This document shows, piece after piece, positions 8,635-17,717 of a stretch of DNA of 64,000 nucleotides. The notes below the pieces were generated by a model, which ran no database searches, was not told the origin of the DNA, and saw only the letters and a list, made by a program, of their open reading frames with translations. The translations under genes were made by a program, and so were the position numbers. How positions within the stretch are numbered: the first letter of the stretch is position 1; every line of letters begins with the position of its first letter. This DNA is from Anaerolineales bacterium (GTDB lineage Bacteria; Chloroflexota; Anaerolineae; Anaerolineales; Villigracilaceae). Where the stretch lies: assembly GCA_014379595.1 (NCBI GenBank), contig JACMLM010000008.1, positions 78,332 to 142,331 of the forward strand, given 5' to 3'.

Positions 8635-9528
8635 ATGAATGCGAAGCAAAAGCAAACAAAGCTTTTTGGGATTCTAGTCAGCCTTTTCATACTCTATAGT
8701 TGTTCGACCAATACAAATCCCCTGTCGGGACCGTGGCAAGTGGTCGGTTTTTACGATGAGCATCAATCCATTATGACAGCAGGCTTTCTAGATGAGACTC
8801 ATGTTGTCACAGGTGGTGTGATCGGACAAATGGCATATTCCAGTGATGCTGCTGAAACCTGGCTGGAAACCGATAGCCAGGCGGACTGTCGTTATGGGAT
8901 CGAAATTGTGAGTCCCGAAGTAATATGGACATGCGGAGGCGCGACCAATGTTCGCAAGTCAATAGATAGTGGGCAGACCTGGCAAATGCTGGCGGCGTTT
9001 GGTGACCCGCGCACGATCACCAATCCCTGTCATTCAATGAGCTTCCTTGATGAAAAGATCGGCTGGCTTGCAAATTCAAATTTATTTGGCACTACAACAA
9101 ATGGCGGACTTTCATGGAACATGCACACTTTGCCTGAAACAGCAAATAAGATCGCCACGATTGATACATATTTACCGAATGAAGGATACTTACTCGATCA
9201 AAATGGTGTTTTGTTTTTCACACAAGATGATGGTGCATATTGGAATCGAGTAAGCCAACTGGACTTGGGCGAGTTAAAAATGTCCTTTTCAGTTTATCAA
9301 TTAGCTGCTATGCGTTTCGCTGATGCGAACCACGGCCTGATCGTGGTCTCATCCAGTGACTCTGGCAAGGGACAAGTGATTGCCTTCCACACCACTGATG
9401 GCGGACAGATTTGGACTTCCGAAGTTATCCCAGTAATTGCTGGACCAGTGTATCTCTCCCGCGAAGGCAACCTGCTGACCGTGATTACAGGAGCCAATCA
9501 GCTTACGTTACTTAGATATGAAGAATAA
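8635..9528 (+). CDS. BNR/YCF48-like repeat lipoprotein
   Basis: 297 residues. Signal peptide ends in a lipobox (ILYSC), so it should be lipid-anchored outside the membrane. At least five Asp-box-like repeats are visible: SSDAAETW, SIDSGQTW, TTNGGLSW, TQDDGAYW and TTDGGQIW, which is the pattern of a beta-propeller of the sialidase/YCF48 type. The catalytic residues of sialidases are not evident, so it is more likely a binding or assembly protein. Starts 15 bases after the previous gene. Confidence 0.75.
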   Translation: MNAKQKQTKLFGILVSLFILYSCSTNTNPLSGPWQVVGFYDEHQSIMTAGFLDETHVVTGGVIGQMAYSSDAAETWLETDSQADCRYGIEIVSPEVIWTCGGATNVRKSIDSGQTWQMLAAFGDPRTITNPCHSMSFLDEKIGWLANSNLFGTTTNGGLSWNMHTLPETANKIATIDTYLPNEGYLLDQNGVLFFTQDDGAYWNRVSQLDLGELKMSFSVYQLAAMRFADANHGLIVVSSSDSGKGQVIAFHTTDGGQIWTSEVIPVIAGPVYLSREGNLLTVITGANQLTLLRYEE

Positions 9529-9589
9529 AACTCATGCATTGACTTTTGGCCAAACTAAACTAAAATATTACAAACACATTGCAAATTTG

Positions 9590-9614
9590 ATAGGTCTTGA
9601 GACCTATATTTTTT
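9590..9614 (+). terminator. Intrinsic terminator after the BNR lipoprotein
   Basis: ATAGGTC-TTGA-GACCTAT followed by ATTTTTT. It ends the transcript of the preceding gene; the rest of the 174-base gap to the next gene shows nothing further. Confidence 0.75.
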
Positions 9615-9702
9615 AATCCTGAATTTAAATGGGCTTAGAAATTGAGACATTATTTGATTTCTAAACTGACGTGTTTTTGAGCAATAGTGAAAAAGGAATA
9701 TT

Positions 9703-11322
9703 ATGACAGCCAAGAACATAATACCTACCTTTGAAGAAACTCTTGTGGTGCAACATCAACAAGATAGCCATTATAGATTCACATTGGAATTGGGATTATT
9801 TATTGTGTTTCTTTTGGGTGCATTCATGGTGAACATTAATGATCTTAACTACAACACCTTATTTCTGGATGAAGCAATTTATGCAAGCGTAGGTGAAGAT
9901 TTATTACAAGGTATTTATAGCCACAATGCCGTGTCGTATCTTTTTGGTTCATATCTTTATCCTGCTCTATCAGGCATTATTAATAAAATAGGGGGTGTTA
10001 TTGCCATCCGTTTCGCAAGTGCAATACTCATGGGTCTAGCATCTGTTTTTGTCTATCTCACTACAAAAATACTTTTTGGATACAAAGCCGGCTTGTTCAG
10101 CATGATACTGTTTTCATTTAACGGCAACATTCTTAATCTGAGCCAGTTGGCCGTTTATGATGCGCTGGCTCTCCCCTTTTTGGCCGCATCTCTTTTTCTA
10201 TTAGTCATGGCCGCAGCATCCCGTGAACACCAAAGGCATTTCATCCTTGCATCTTCTATTTGTGCCATTTTAACTGTTTTGTCAAAATATATCGGTCTAA
10301 TTTATATGCCTGCCCTATTCATCACTGCTGTAGTGTTATTTGTACTGACAGGTACACCTTTACGGCACACGTTGGTTACATTAATTAAATATTTTGTTTT
10401 TCCCATTGTACAGGCATTGAGTGTTTACACCGCTTTTTATTGGGATGAATTGATCCAGGTTTTTCAAGAGCAGGGATTCTCATCTTATCCACAATGGCTG
10501 GTCTTAAAAATTATTGGGCAGGAGATCGGTTTTATCCTGCTATTTGCATTGGCTGGCCTAGCGCTACTTATATTCGCTATTATCCGTAACCGAGATCATA
10601 ATTCCCAACTGTTATTTTTAAATGAAAAGTTACAATTTGATTGGCGGAAATTAACACTTGTTTCTCGCATCTTATTCTTCGCCTTATTTTTACTGCTTCT
10701 CTCTACCTGGCTTGCTGCTCCACTACACCATTTGATAACAATGAACAGCCGATCACTTTGGAAAAACTGTGCTTACAGCCTTGTTTTTCTATCTCCACTT
10801 GCCGGATATTGTGTAGCAGCAACGGTTCAGTCCCTTCGCGCACGTAATCTGACTATGAATGTGATTGGGATAATATCCTTATGTGCGGGTATTTTTTACT
10901 TTGCCGATAAAGCTCTTGATTCCAACTGGTCATTTCATCATAGTTGGCCGAACATAGAAAACGAGATGGCCTATTTGCAGAAAGCTGGTCTTAATGAAAA
11001 TAGCCTTATTCTTGCTGAAGGAATGAATATTTATGAATATTATTTTGCTTCAGAGATAGCTAAAGGCCAGGTATGGGATAACTTTTGGTATATGGAATAT
11101 GGTGGTTTATCTGGTCAAGAAGGGGCATTAGCAGCAATACAAGATGGAGCACCCGACTTCGTCATCATTGATGATTATTATTTTCCCGGAATACGCGAGC
11201 GCATCACACCTCTTTTGGCTGAAGCCGGTTATGTTTTGGGTTGGCAGGAAGAACAAATATTACGAACTGGAGAAACGATACTGTTGCAAGTATTTATTCT
11301 TGGTGATGGCGGTGCCCAGTGA
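9703..11322 (+). CDS. Integral membrane glycosyltransferase (GT39/GT83-like)
   Basis: 539 residues with about ten hydrophobic helices between residues 25 and 415 and a soluble C-terminal region. The first extracellular loop has FLDEAIYASVGEDLL, the D-E pair that is the catalytic hallmark of GT-C enzymes of the protein-mannosyltransferase/ArnT group, which use polyprenyl-phosphate sugars on the outer face of the membrane. Its stop codon overlaps the GTG start of the next gene, so the two are translationally coupled and probably act in one polysaccharide or glycolipid pathway. Substrate unknown. Confidence 0.75.
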   Translation: MTAKNIIPTFEETLVVQHQQDSHYRFTLELGLFIVFLLGAFMVNINDLNYNTLFLDEAIYASVGEDLLQGIYSHNAVSYLFGSYLYPALSGIINKIGGVIAIRFASAILMGLASVFVYLTTKILFGYKAGLFSMILFSFNGNILNLSQLAVYDALALPFLAASLFLLVMAAASREHQRHFILASSICAILTVLSKYIGLIYMPALFITAVVLFVLTGTPLRHTLVTLIKYFVFPIVQALSVYTAFYWDELIQVFQEQGFSSYPQWLVLKIIGQEIGFILLFALAGLALLIFAIIRNRDHNSQLLFLNEKLQFDWRKLTLVSRILFFALFLLLLSTWLAAPLHHLITMNSRSLWKNCAYSLVFLSPLAGYCVAATVQSLRARNLTMNVIGIISLCAGIFYFADKALDSNWSFHHSWPNIENEMAYLQKAGLNENSLILAEGMNIYEYYFASEIAKGQVWDNFWYMEYGGLSGQEGALAAIQDGAPDFVIIDDYYFPGIRERITPLLAEAGYVLGWQEEQILRTGETILLQVFILGDGGAQ

Positions 11323-13181
11323 AACGTCTTACCATCATCTTTTTTAGCCTGACCGGCGTGATTGTACTGGCCTTATTAGCCTTACAAAGGCTTGGTTTGG
11401 TATCAGATCCCTGGCAGGTTTTGGTTGTCTACAATTTAATACTAGGTATTAGTGGGCTAACTTTATATTTGAATAATTTCACACTAAGTGAGGGATGGCG
11501 GCCTTTATTTCGTATGCGATTCAAAATCCATATGCTCCGCCTGGTGGTCTTTTTGAGTGTTTTAAGTTTGAACTTCTGGTTGCTTCGTGATTTCAATACT
11601 CTTCGCTGGCCCTACCTATGGCCCAAACCAGGCGCATTTATTCTCCTAGTTCTAGCGGTCTTGGCAATCTGGTTTTATGAGGAAATGCAGCGTGTTTGGA
11701 TGTTTCGCATGGTTGGTTTTTTCATGCTGCTCATCAGTCAAAGTTATTTGCTGCACAGTATTGAGACCACCTTTACTCACTTTAACTTTGTTTCCCTAGT
11801 TCACCTTTTTGCGGTAACAGGCATCATTGCAGGTATGTTCTTAAATTTCTTAAATCAGTTTACCCCCCAAAATAAACGACAATATCAACAACCGCCGGAA
11901 CAGCTGCCGTATGTCGTAGCAGTTATTCCCACCTACAATGAACCTATTGATATATTAGAGCAAACCGTCCTATCGCTTAAGGCCTTGGATTATCCAAAAG
12001 ATCTTTTACAAATTATTATTTCTGATGATGGTCATAATCAGCACATCAAAGAATTAGCCCAGCATCATAAAGTTCTATATAATCCTGGAGCGCGGCGTGA
12101 TGCAAAGGCCGGGAATCTGAACAGCGCCTTGCAATATATTAAGAGTAATTTGTCTGACTCAGCCTTTATCTTAACGCAAGATGCCGATGAATTGATCGAT
12201 CCATCCTTTTTATCCAAAACCATTGGTTATTTTAACGATCCAAAAGTAGCCTTTGTCCAAACACCGAAGGAAGCAATTGCACCGAAGGGAGATCCTTTTG
12301 GCGTACGTGACCGTATCTTTTTTGACGCTCTACAACCTGGCCGTGCAGGTGCAGGTGCGGCTTTTTCCTGTGGCAGCGGTGTGATCTGGCGGATTTCGGC
12401 AGTCGAATCTATTGGTGGTTTTGCGACCTGGAACCTGGTAGAGGATTTAACAACATCCTATTATTTGCACATTGCTGGATATAGTTCAGAGTACCACAAT
12501 GAAATACTGACTATTGGATTGTCACCGGATGATATTCCCAATTTGTTGAAGCAGAGGGGCACATGGGCGGCAGATACGATACGGATCTTTCTCTTCAAGA
12601 ATCCGCTTTATCAATATGGTTTAACTTTACGTCAACGCCTCCAGTATTTGGAGCTTGGGCTCTTCTATCTTACGTCGGTCTTTTTTATTCCCTGTCTTAT
12701 GCTGGTTCCCTTGATCTCTCTAGCCACTGGTGTATTTCCAGCAATTGAAGGGTCCGCTCTTTTTCCTTGGATGGTTGTCAGCATAATATATTACGCCACT
12801 TTGTCACAAAGCCGGTTGATAGATTTATTACGTATGTGGCAATACTGGATCGGTCATTGGCCCACTTATTCAAAAAGCCTTATCATTGCTCTTCGATCCC
12901 GCTACAAAAAACCAGCTTATAAGGTAACTCGAAAAACGCATCAAAACGGGTTTTACGGCCATTTATTATGGCCTCAGTTCCTATACATATTTGCTGGTGT
13001 TTTCATATCTATTCGAGCCTTGATCTCACCAGGCGCTAATTTGATTGCTGTCTGGTCGAATATCGGTGTATTTGCTTATTTTGCTTTTATGCTATCAGGG
13101 ATCTGCCGAGCTGCATTTTATGGTTTGAAATGGAACGTATTTCAAATGAGCCGAGAACCTCACCCTGTTCAACAAAAATAA
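11319..13181 (+). CDS. Cellulose-synthase-like processive glycosyltransferase (GT2)
   Basis: 620 residues. Several N-terminal membrane helices (about 5-185), a cytosolic GT-A domain (about 190-430), then C-terminal helices. Conserved catalytic positions: VIPTYNEP, ISDDGHN, DADEL (metal binding), the base-containing VEDLTTS, and QRGTWAAD in the place of the Q-x-x-R-W motif. This set marks a processive beta-glycan synthase that couples polymerisation to export. No PilZ domain is fused at the C-terminus; a free PilZ protein is encoded at 14684. GTG start overlapping the previous stop. Confidence 0.85.
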   Translation: MKRLTIIFFSLTGVIVLALLALQRLGLVSDPWQVLVVYNLILGISGLTLYLNNFTLSEGWRPLFRMRFKIHMLRLVVFLSVLSLNFWLLRDFNTLRWPYLWPKPGAFILLVLAVLAIWFYEEMQRVWMFRMVGFFMLLISQSYLLHSIETTFTHFNFVSLVHLFAVTGIIAGMFLNFLNQFTPQNKRQYQQPPEQLPYVVAVIPTYNEPIDILEQTVLSLKALDYPKDLLQIIISDDGHNQHIKELAQHHKVLYNPGARRDAKAGNLNSALQYIKSNLSDSAFILTQDADELIDPSFLSKTIGYFNDPKVAFVQTPKEAIAPKGDPFGVRDRIFFDALQPGRAGAGAAFSCGSGVIWRISAVESIGGFATWNLVEDLTTSYYLHIAGYSSEYHNEILTIGLSPDDIPNLLKQRGTWAADTIRIFLFKNPLYQYGLTLRQRLQYLELGLFYLTSVFFIPCLMLVPLISLATGVFPAIEGSALFPWMVVSIIYYATLSQSRLIDLLRMWQYWIGHWPTYSKSLIIALRSRYKKPAYKVTRKTHQNGFYGHLLWPQFLYIFAGVFISIRALISPGANLIAVWSNIGVFAYFAFMLSGICRAAFYGLKWNVFQMSREPHPVQQK

Positions 13182-13204
13182 TGATGACATTTAGATATTC
13201 ATCC

Positions 13205-13891
13205 TTATAAAGCTTTTACATCCTGTGCATCTCTACTCTCCAATTCCTTCAGCCTCGGATGCTCTGCATACACCCCGCGATAACTTTCAGGCAGCATCAC
13301 ACCGATCTGACACATAATTTCATCAGTAGCTTTCTGCATCGCTTCTTCCCGTCCCTTGCCTTTGGGAATTTCGATCATGAACGACTCCCCTGCTACAACC
13401 TTTATCTTTGACTTTCGAAATCGTTTTAGATTCGCGAGTACACCCTGATCTTCTGTACCCGTCAACGCGACGGGCAAAACAGGGTATCCACTTTTGCTTG
13501 CCAAAAATGCCACTCCCATTTTGCCTTGCTGTAGGGATGCAGTTTTCGAGCGCGTGCCTTCTGGAGCAATCACCATTAATCCACCCTTTTGCATACGTAC
13601 AAGAATTTCGCGCAAGGCGGAAAAATCCGCTTCAAAACGATTGAGCCAGATGCCATTTACGGAACGTCCAAAGACACCATATAACGGGTGATTCTTATAT
13701 TTCTCCGCAATAGCCATGATGATGTCTTCACGGTCAATGATATACATTAAAACTGCAGTATCCAGACGCCCCAAATGATTGGATGCCGCCAAAACATTCC
13801 CCTGCGGAAGTTTATCCATGCCAACCACTTCAATATCAGCGATGATATTCAAGACGAAGCGCATGATTGAGCGTAAAGTTTTATATTTCAT
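13205..13891 (-). CDS. plsC: 1-acyl-sn-glycerol-3-phosphate acyltransferase (PlsC family), copy 1
   Basis: 228 residues. The acyltransferase motif I NHLGRLD (H39, D44) and motif III APEGTRSK are present, with VGMDKLP before and PVLPVALTG after, as in PlsC enzymes that make phosphatidic acid at the membrane. It convergently follows the cellulose-synthase-like gene and is preceded on its own strand, 31 bases upstream, by a second copy. The two share the same C-terminal pattern (PE-x-x-RG-x-YAEHPRLKEL), so they look like a tandem duplication. Confidence 0.88.
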   Translation of the reverse strand: MKYKTLRSIMRFVLNIIADIEVVGMDKLPQGNVLAASNHLGRLDTAVLMYIIDREDIIMAIAEKYKNHPLYGVFGRSVNGIWLNRFEADFSALREILVRMQKGGLMVIAPEGTRSKTASLQQGKMGVAFLASKSGYPVLPVALTGTEDQGVLANLKRFRKSKIKVVAGESFMIEIPKGKGREEAMQKATDEIMCQIGVMLPESYRGVYAEHPRLKELESRDAQDVKAL

Positions 13892-13922
13892 CGGGATATT
13901 GTATCAATAAATAAAACAGCAA

Positions 13923-14591
13923 TTATTCCCTACCATTCAACAATTCCTTCAACCGCGGATGTTCAGCATAGTATCCGCGATTTTTTTCAGGGAGCATTAC
14001 TGCGATTCGGCACATGATCTCGTCTGTATATTCTTGTAAAATTTCCTCGCGGTTTTCCTTTGGAAAAGGCGGAAGTTTAAACGATGTACCAGCAGTCAGT
14101 TTAACATGTGTACGACGAAAGCGTTTGAGGTCGCCAAGAATGATCCGATCTTCTGTGCCAGAAATTGCGACGGGCACGATCTCCCACCCCATCTTGGATG
14201 CCAGATAAGCAACCCCAGGTTTTCCCTGCGCCATCTTTTCATCACGGGCGCGGGTCCCTTCAGGAGCGATAACCAATGTCTGTCCTTCATTCATGCGTTT
14301 GATCATTTCACGCATTGATTTCAGGTCTGGATTAAAGCGGTCAATAAAGATCAAATTAAGATGTTTACCAAGCCATTTCCAGATCGGATTCTCTTCCCAT
14401 TTCTCTGCAACGGGAATAAATAAATTCCAGTTATCCAAGGCATAAAATGCCATGGGCACATCCAGAAAGCCCAAGTGATTGACTGCAATAACAAACCCGC
14501 CTTTTTCAGGCAGGTTTTCATAACCAGAAGGCTCTATTCTTGTAATGAGTTTTAAAACAGTATGAATGAGCCAGCGTAGAAATCTTTTCAT
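13923..14591 (-). CDS. plsC: 1-acyl-sn-glycerol-3-phosphate acyltransferase (PlsC family), copy 2
   Basis: 222 residues with NHLGFLD (motif I), FIDRF (motif II region) and APEGTRARDEKM (motif III). Collinear over its whole length with the downstream paralogue but clearly diverged, so the duplication is not recent. Two copies in a row may use different acyl donors or lysophospholipids. Transcribed first of the pair; the PilZ gene upstream is cut off by a terminator. Confidence 0.88.
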   Translation of the reverse strand: MKRFLRWLIHTVLKLITRIEPSGYENLPEKGGFVIAVNHLGFLDVPMAFYALDNWNLFIPVAEKWEENPIWKWLGKHLNLIFIDRFNPDLKSMREMIKRMNEGQTLVIAPEGTRARDEKMAQGKPGVAYLASKMGWEIVPVAISGTEDRIILGDLKRFRRTHVKLTAGTSFKLPPFPKENREEILQEYTDEIMCRIAVMLPEKNRGYYAEHPRLKELLNGRE

Positions 14592-14637
14592 TATTTTATT
14601 TTACACGGTTTGGTTGATAATTTTACTTATAAAAAAT

Positions 14638-14663
14638 AAAAGCCCTGTGAAAACAGGGCTTTG
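14638..14663 (-). terminator. Terminator of the PilZ gene
   Basis: AAAGCCCTGT-TTTC-ACAGGGCTTT read on the minus strand, followed by a TTATTTTTTA tract. It separates the PilZ gene from the plsC pair. Confidence 0.8.
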
Positions 14664-14683
14664 AAATCATCATTAGAAATTAT

Positions 14684-15028
14684 TTACATTCCATAGGTAT
14701 TGAACATCTTTAAAAAGATATCGTAATCACCTGGAGCCATAGTCACAATTTTAAAACCTACGTTATACATACCAGGCGCCAATACATCACTCTGGCACCA
14801 CGTTGCACGCCCCACAAAGATCAAGTAATTCTTATTTGAGATCTCTCCAGTTTGGTCAATGCGGAGTCGAAAATCCTTATTGAGAGGTACAGCATCCTTG
14901 CTGTCCAATTTAAAGCCACCCGAGCTAATATCCGAGATATGACCAACCAGCTTGCCGCTGGCTTCATCAATCACACGCATATAATAGGAAAAATTTTTCC
15001 GCGTTATTTTTCGGCGTTCCGATCCCAT
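14684..15028 (-). CDS. Stand-alone PilZ domain protein
   Basis: 114 residues. It has the two cyclic-di-GMP-binding motifs of PilZ: a basic N-terminal RRKITRKNF (R-x-x-x-R) and DISSGGFKL (D/N-x-S-x-x-G). The rest is the expected six-stranded barrel with a short C-terminal helix. It most likely changes the activity of a partner when cyclic di-GMP rises. Nearby candidates are the HD-GYP phosphodiesterase (6279) and the cellulose-synthase-like enzyme (11319), but the partner is not proven. AGGAG-type ribosome site just before the ATG. Confidence 0.85.
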   Translation of the reverse strand: MGSERRKITRKNFSYYMRVIDEASGKLVGHISDISSGGFKLDSKDAVPLNKDFRLRIDQTGEISNKNYLIFVGRATWCQSDVLAPGMYNVGFKIVTMAPGDYDIFLKMFNTYGM

Positions 15029-15095
15029 TCAGGCTCCTTTCAAAAATGTTAGGCATGTCAGTATATAGCATAAATTAAGAACCATCAAGGTTGTT

Positions 15096-16244
15096 TTAAT
15101 CATACTGCAATATATGTGTCAACACGGTTGCGCCTGAGCCGCCGATATTTTGCGCCATTCCGATCTTCGCACTCTCCACCTGAGTCTTTCCACACTCGCC
15201 TCGTAATTGCTGGACAACTTCCACGAGTTGATATACACCTGTCGCTCCGACTGGGTGGCCTCGAGCTTTTAATCCGCCGCGAGTGCAGACGGGCAAACGG
15301 CCCTGAATGCTGATCTCGTTATCGAGGCCGAGTCTTACACCCTGGCCTCTTTCTGCAAATCCGTTGGCCTCAAGTGAAAGCGCGGCCATGATCGAGAAGG
15401 CATCGTGTAACTCAAAGAAATCAATATCATTAGGGGTTATTCCTGCCATTTCATAAGCCCGCTTTGACGATGTATATGCAGCCTGCAGAAACATAGGGTC
15501 TTTCCGTGAATGCACTGCAATCGTATCTGTGGACGCAGCAGAAGCAGAGACAACGATCCGAGGCTGTCTCACCACCTTTTCAGCAGGGACAATGATGATC
15601 GCCGCCGCCCCATCTCCAGTGGGAGATGCATCCAATAAGTTGATCGGAGTTGAGATCATGGACGATTTTTCAAATTTATCGATAGAGATTTTCTCATGCA
15701 AACGTGCATAAGGGTTATGCATGGCATTGGCATGTGCATTAATCGAGAACGGTGCAAAGTCTTCATGCTTCCAGCCAAACTCATGCATGTAACGTCTCAT
15801 CACAAGGGCATTGATGCCGACAAAGGAAACGCCTTGTTCAATTTCATAATCGGCATCTGCGGCGGTTGCCAATGAAGCAGTGACGTCGCGGCCTGCTTTG
15901 TCTGTCATTTTTTCGACACCCACTACCAGCGCTGACTCTACGTCGCCGGATGCAACAGCCATCAGCGCGGCACGAAACGCTGCAGCCCCTGATCCACATG
16001 CAGCTTCAATTTTGACCGCTTCCTGTTTCCACAGCCCGATCCAATCCGAAAAAAATGTACCGAGCTGATTCTGGCCGTTTACAATCGGTGAAAGCATATT
16101 GCCCACAAAGAGTGCATCTACTTTCTCTAGGCCTGCATCCTGCATCGCGGCAAAAGCGGCATCACCGCCGATCTCACGCAGAGATTTTTCCCAATGCTCA
16201 CCGATCTTTGTTTGGCCAATTCCAAGAATAGCTGTTTTTCTCAT
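15096..16244 (-). CDS. Thiolase of the SCP-x/archaeal acetyl-CoA acetyltransferase type
   Basis: 382 residues from ATG 16244. The nucleophilic cysteine is C83 in EAACGSGAAAF, and the C-terminal GLKARGHPVGATG supplies the active-site His. The usual second catalytic Cys is replaced in AQNIGGSGATVL, as in the SCP-x/archaeal subgroup. Reaction: condensation or thiolysis of acetoacetyl-CoA-like substrates. In archaea such thiolases pair with a DUF35 OB-fold protein and HMG-CoA synthase; neither is next door here. An extended start at 16268 is less likely. Confidence 0.85.
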   Translation of the reverse strand: MRKTAILGIGQTKIGEHWEKSLREIGGDAAFAAMQDAGLEKVDALFVGNMLSPIVNGQNQLGTFFSDWIGLWKQEAVKIEAACGSGAAAFRAALMAVASGDVESALVVGVEKMTDKAGRDVTASLATAADADYEIEQGVSFVGINALVMRRYMHEFGWKHEDFAPFSINAHANAMHNPYARLHEKISIDKFEKSSMISTPINLLDASPTGDGAAAIIIVPAEKVVRQPRIVVSASAASTDTIAVHSRKDPMFLQAAYTSSKRAYEMAGITPNDIDFFELHDAFSIMAALSLEANGFAERGQGVRLGLDNEISIQGRLPVCTRGGLKARGHPVGATGVYQLVEVVQQLRGECGKTQVESAKIGMAQNIGGSGATVLTHILQYD

Positions 16245-16348
16245 AAAATTAATTCTACCGCATTGCACTATCAGGAACTATCTAAAAGTAGGAACATTAC
16301 CAATGGCTTTTCCGTCAGTTTCTTGATATGCTATATCAAAGGAGAAAA

Positions 16349-16855
16349 ATGTCACGATATATTTTTTTATATACACTTATTATTTCCCTACTGATTGCGA
16401 GCTGTGGGCAAACTATTACTCCTATACCACTTAAAACGCCTACACGTTCAGCGCCCAAACCTTCCCCTAGTCCGATCCCATCTTTACAGGTAAATGAAGA
16501 GTGGACCATAACGATGTCTCACTCAGGCGGCATCATGGGGTTGATGCGTTCGATAGAAATTTCATCTGACGGAAAATATACTGTCACAGATGGGCGTGAG
16601 GACAAGACGATCACGAAACAACTTTCCGCAAATGCATTGTCAGAGCTACACGAAATTGTTTCTAATACTGAATTTGTTTCCCCAGAGAAATCACTTCCAT
16701 CAGGCTGCGCAGATTGTTTTATTTATGATCTTGAAATACAGCACGGAAATGAAAAGCCGTTCAGCGTTCAAGTGGATGATATTACTATGCCAGGCTCAGG
16801 AATGGAAAAAATGATAACGCATTTACGAGGTTTGCTTGAGAAGGCGTTGAAATAA
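16349..16855 (+). CDS. Small hypothetical lipoprotein
   Basis: 168 residues from ATG 16349, chosen over 16328 because AAAGGAG lies five bases before it. Lipobox LLIASC, then a Thr/Pro linker and a compact domain with MSHSGGIMGLMRSIEISSDG and a Cys pair in SGCADCFIYDLEI that may form a disulfide. The beta-rich layout resembles small secreted domains common in Anaerolineae, but no named family is recognised. It is divergent from the thiolase gene. Confidence 0.65.
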   Translation: MSRYIFLYTLIISLLIASCGQTITPIPLKTPTRSAPKPSPSPIPSLQVNEEWTITMSHSGGIMGLMRSIEISSDGKYTVTDGREDKTITKQLSANALSELHEIVSNTEFVSPEKSLPSGCADCFIYDLEIQHGNEKPFSVQVDDITMPGSGMEKMITHLRGLLEKALK

Positions 16856-16997
16856 TTTATAAAGAAAAAGTGTTCTTGAAAAATTTGTTCATTCGCGTAT
16901 ACCCAAAATAAAGAATTTACAAATTTGATGGCTGATTTTAATGTATTACTTCCTTATTCATTGTATGATGGTTATATCCTAGAGAAAGGAGGTTGCG

Positions 16998-17120
16998 ATA
17001 GATACACCACCTAAATACATAACGATGGAAAGGGCGAAACGCCTTAACCTGGTCTAAGTCAACACGATAGAACCAGACGTCCTTCAAACGATTGATGATG
17101 CTAATTCGTTCCTTTCCTGA
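16998..17120 (+). pseudogene. Candidate degraded small gene (ATA start, in-frame TAA)
   Basis: AAAGGAGG at 16985-16992 sits five bases before ATA at 16998. From there the frame reads IDTPPKYITMERAKRLNLV, a TAA at 17055-17057, and then VNTIEPDVLQTIDDANSFLS to TGA, with an intrinsic terminator 20 bases on. The protein-like composition on both sides of the TAA, the strong ribosome site in front of a non-standard start, and the fact that one transition each (ATG to ATA, CAA to TAA) explains both defects suggest a decayed 40-residue gene. A structured non-coding RNA is the alternative. Confidence 0.35.
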
Positions 17121-17140
17121 CACATAAGAAAAGAACTTTT

Positions 17141-17172
17141 GACGGACGGGTATTCCCCGTCCGTCTTTTTTA
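17141..17172 (+). terminator. Intrinsic terminator before the HEXXH-like gene
   Basis: GACGGACGGG-TATTC-CCCGTCCGTC followed by TTTTTT. It ends the short transcript that covers 16998-17120. Confidence 0.85.
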
Positions 17173-17186
17173 TTATAATATTTCAA

Positions 17187-17705
17187 ATGGATCATTCTGA
17201 ATGGCTTGAACAATATCTTGAAAAGGTAGCGCAATCTTCAGTTGAAGGGTGCGAGGCCGTAGAATATGTCCGCTTGAACAAGACAAAAATTGGGATCAAA
17301 CGCGCCCGTAAAAGCGTGGGGGCATATTGGACGATCAACCGAAAATTTTATTTGAACTCTGTTCACCACACAAAAGAATCAACTTTGCAAAATCCCCGCG
17401 CATGGACTTTATTTGTGCATGAGGTACGCCACCTGCAGCAAGGGCCGATAACAGCTCTTTCCATTTACGGCGAGTTGGATGCGTGGCAATATGAATTTCG
17501 TTTGTATCAGAAAATAACTGGCAAGGAATTACATCCTATTTTACAGGAGTTGCTCGCACTCCCTGTCAATTTTGACCGCGAGAATTTAAGCTGTGCACGG
17601 AAATTAATGATCAGATATGCAGGGAAAGGCTATCGCGCAGACATCCTTCCGCTTTATCCCATCACGAAAGAAATCCATTATTGGCTTACACGCAAACAAG
17701 ATTAA
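17187..17705 (+). CDS. Putative zinc-metallopeptidase-like protein (HEVRH motif)
   Basis: 172 residues from ATG 17187; an upstream in-frame ATG at 17139 lies on the terminator and is rejected. The segment LFVHEVRHLQQG carries an H-E-x-x-H zincin motif, and GELDAWQYEF downstream offers a glutamate as possible third ligand. This resembles small intracellular zincins that are hard to assign to a peptidase family. No signal peptide. The C-terminal half is basic and lacks recognisable domains. Catalytic activity is inferred from one motif only. Confidence 0.55.
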   Translation: MDHSEWLEQYLEKVAQSSVEGCEAVEYVRLNKTKIGIKRARKSVGAYWTINRKFYLNSVHHTKESTLQNPRAWTLFVHEVRHLQQGPITALSIYGELDAWQYEFRLYQKITGKELHPILQELLALPVNFDRENLSCARKLMIRYAGKGYRADILPLYPITKEIHYWLTRKQD

Positions 17706-17717
17706 TAGATAAAAATA

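Noticed and set aside
16938..17234. 98-codon open frame on the minus strand
   Set aside because: It runs antisense across the terminator at 17141 and a strong plus-strand ribosome site; no ribosome site of its own and unlikely composition.
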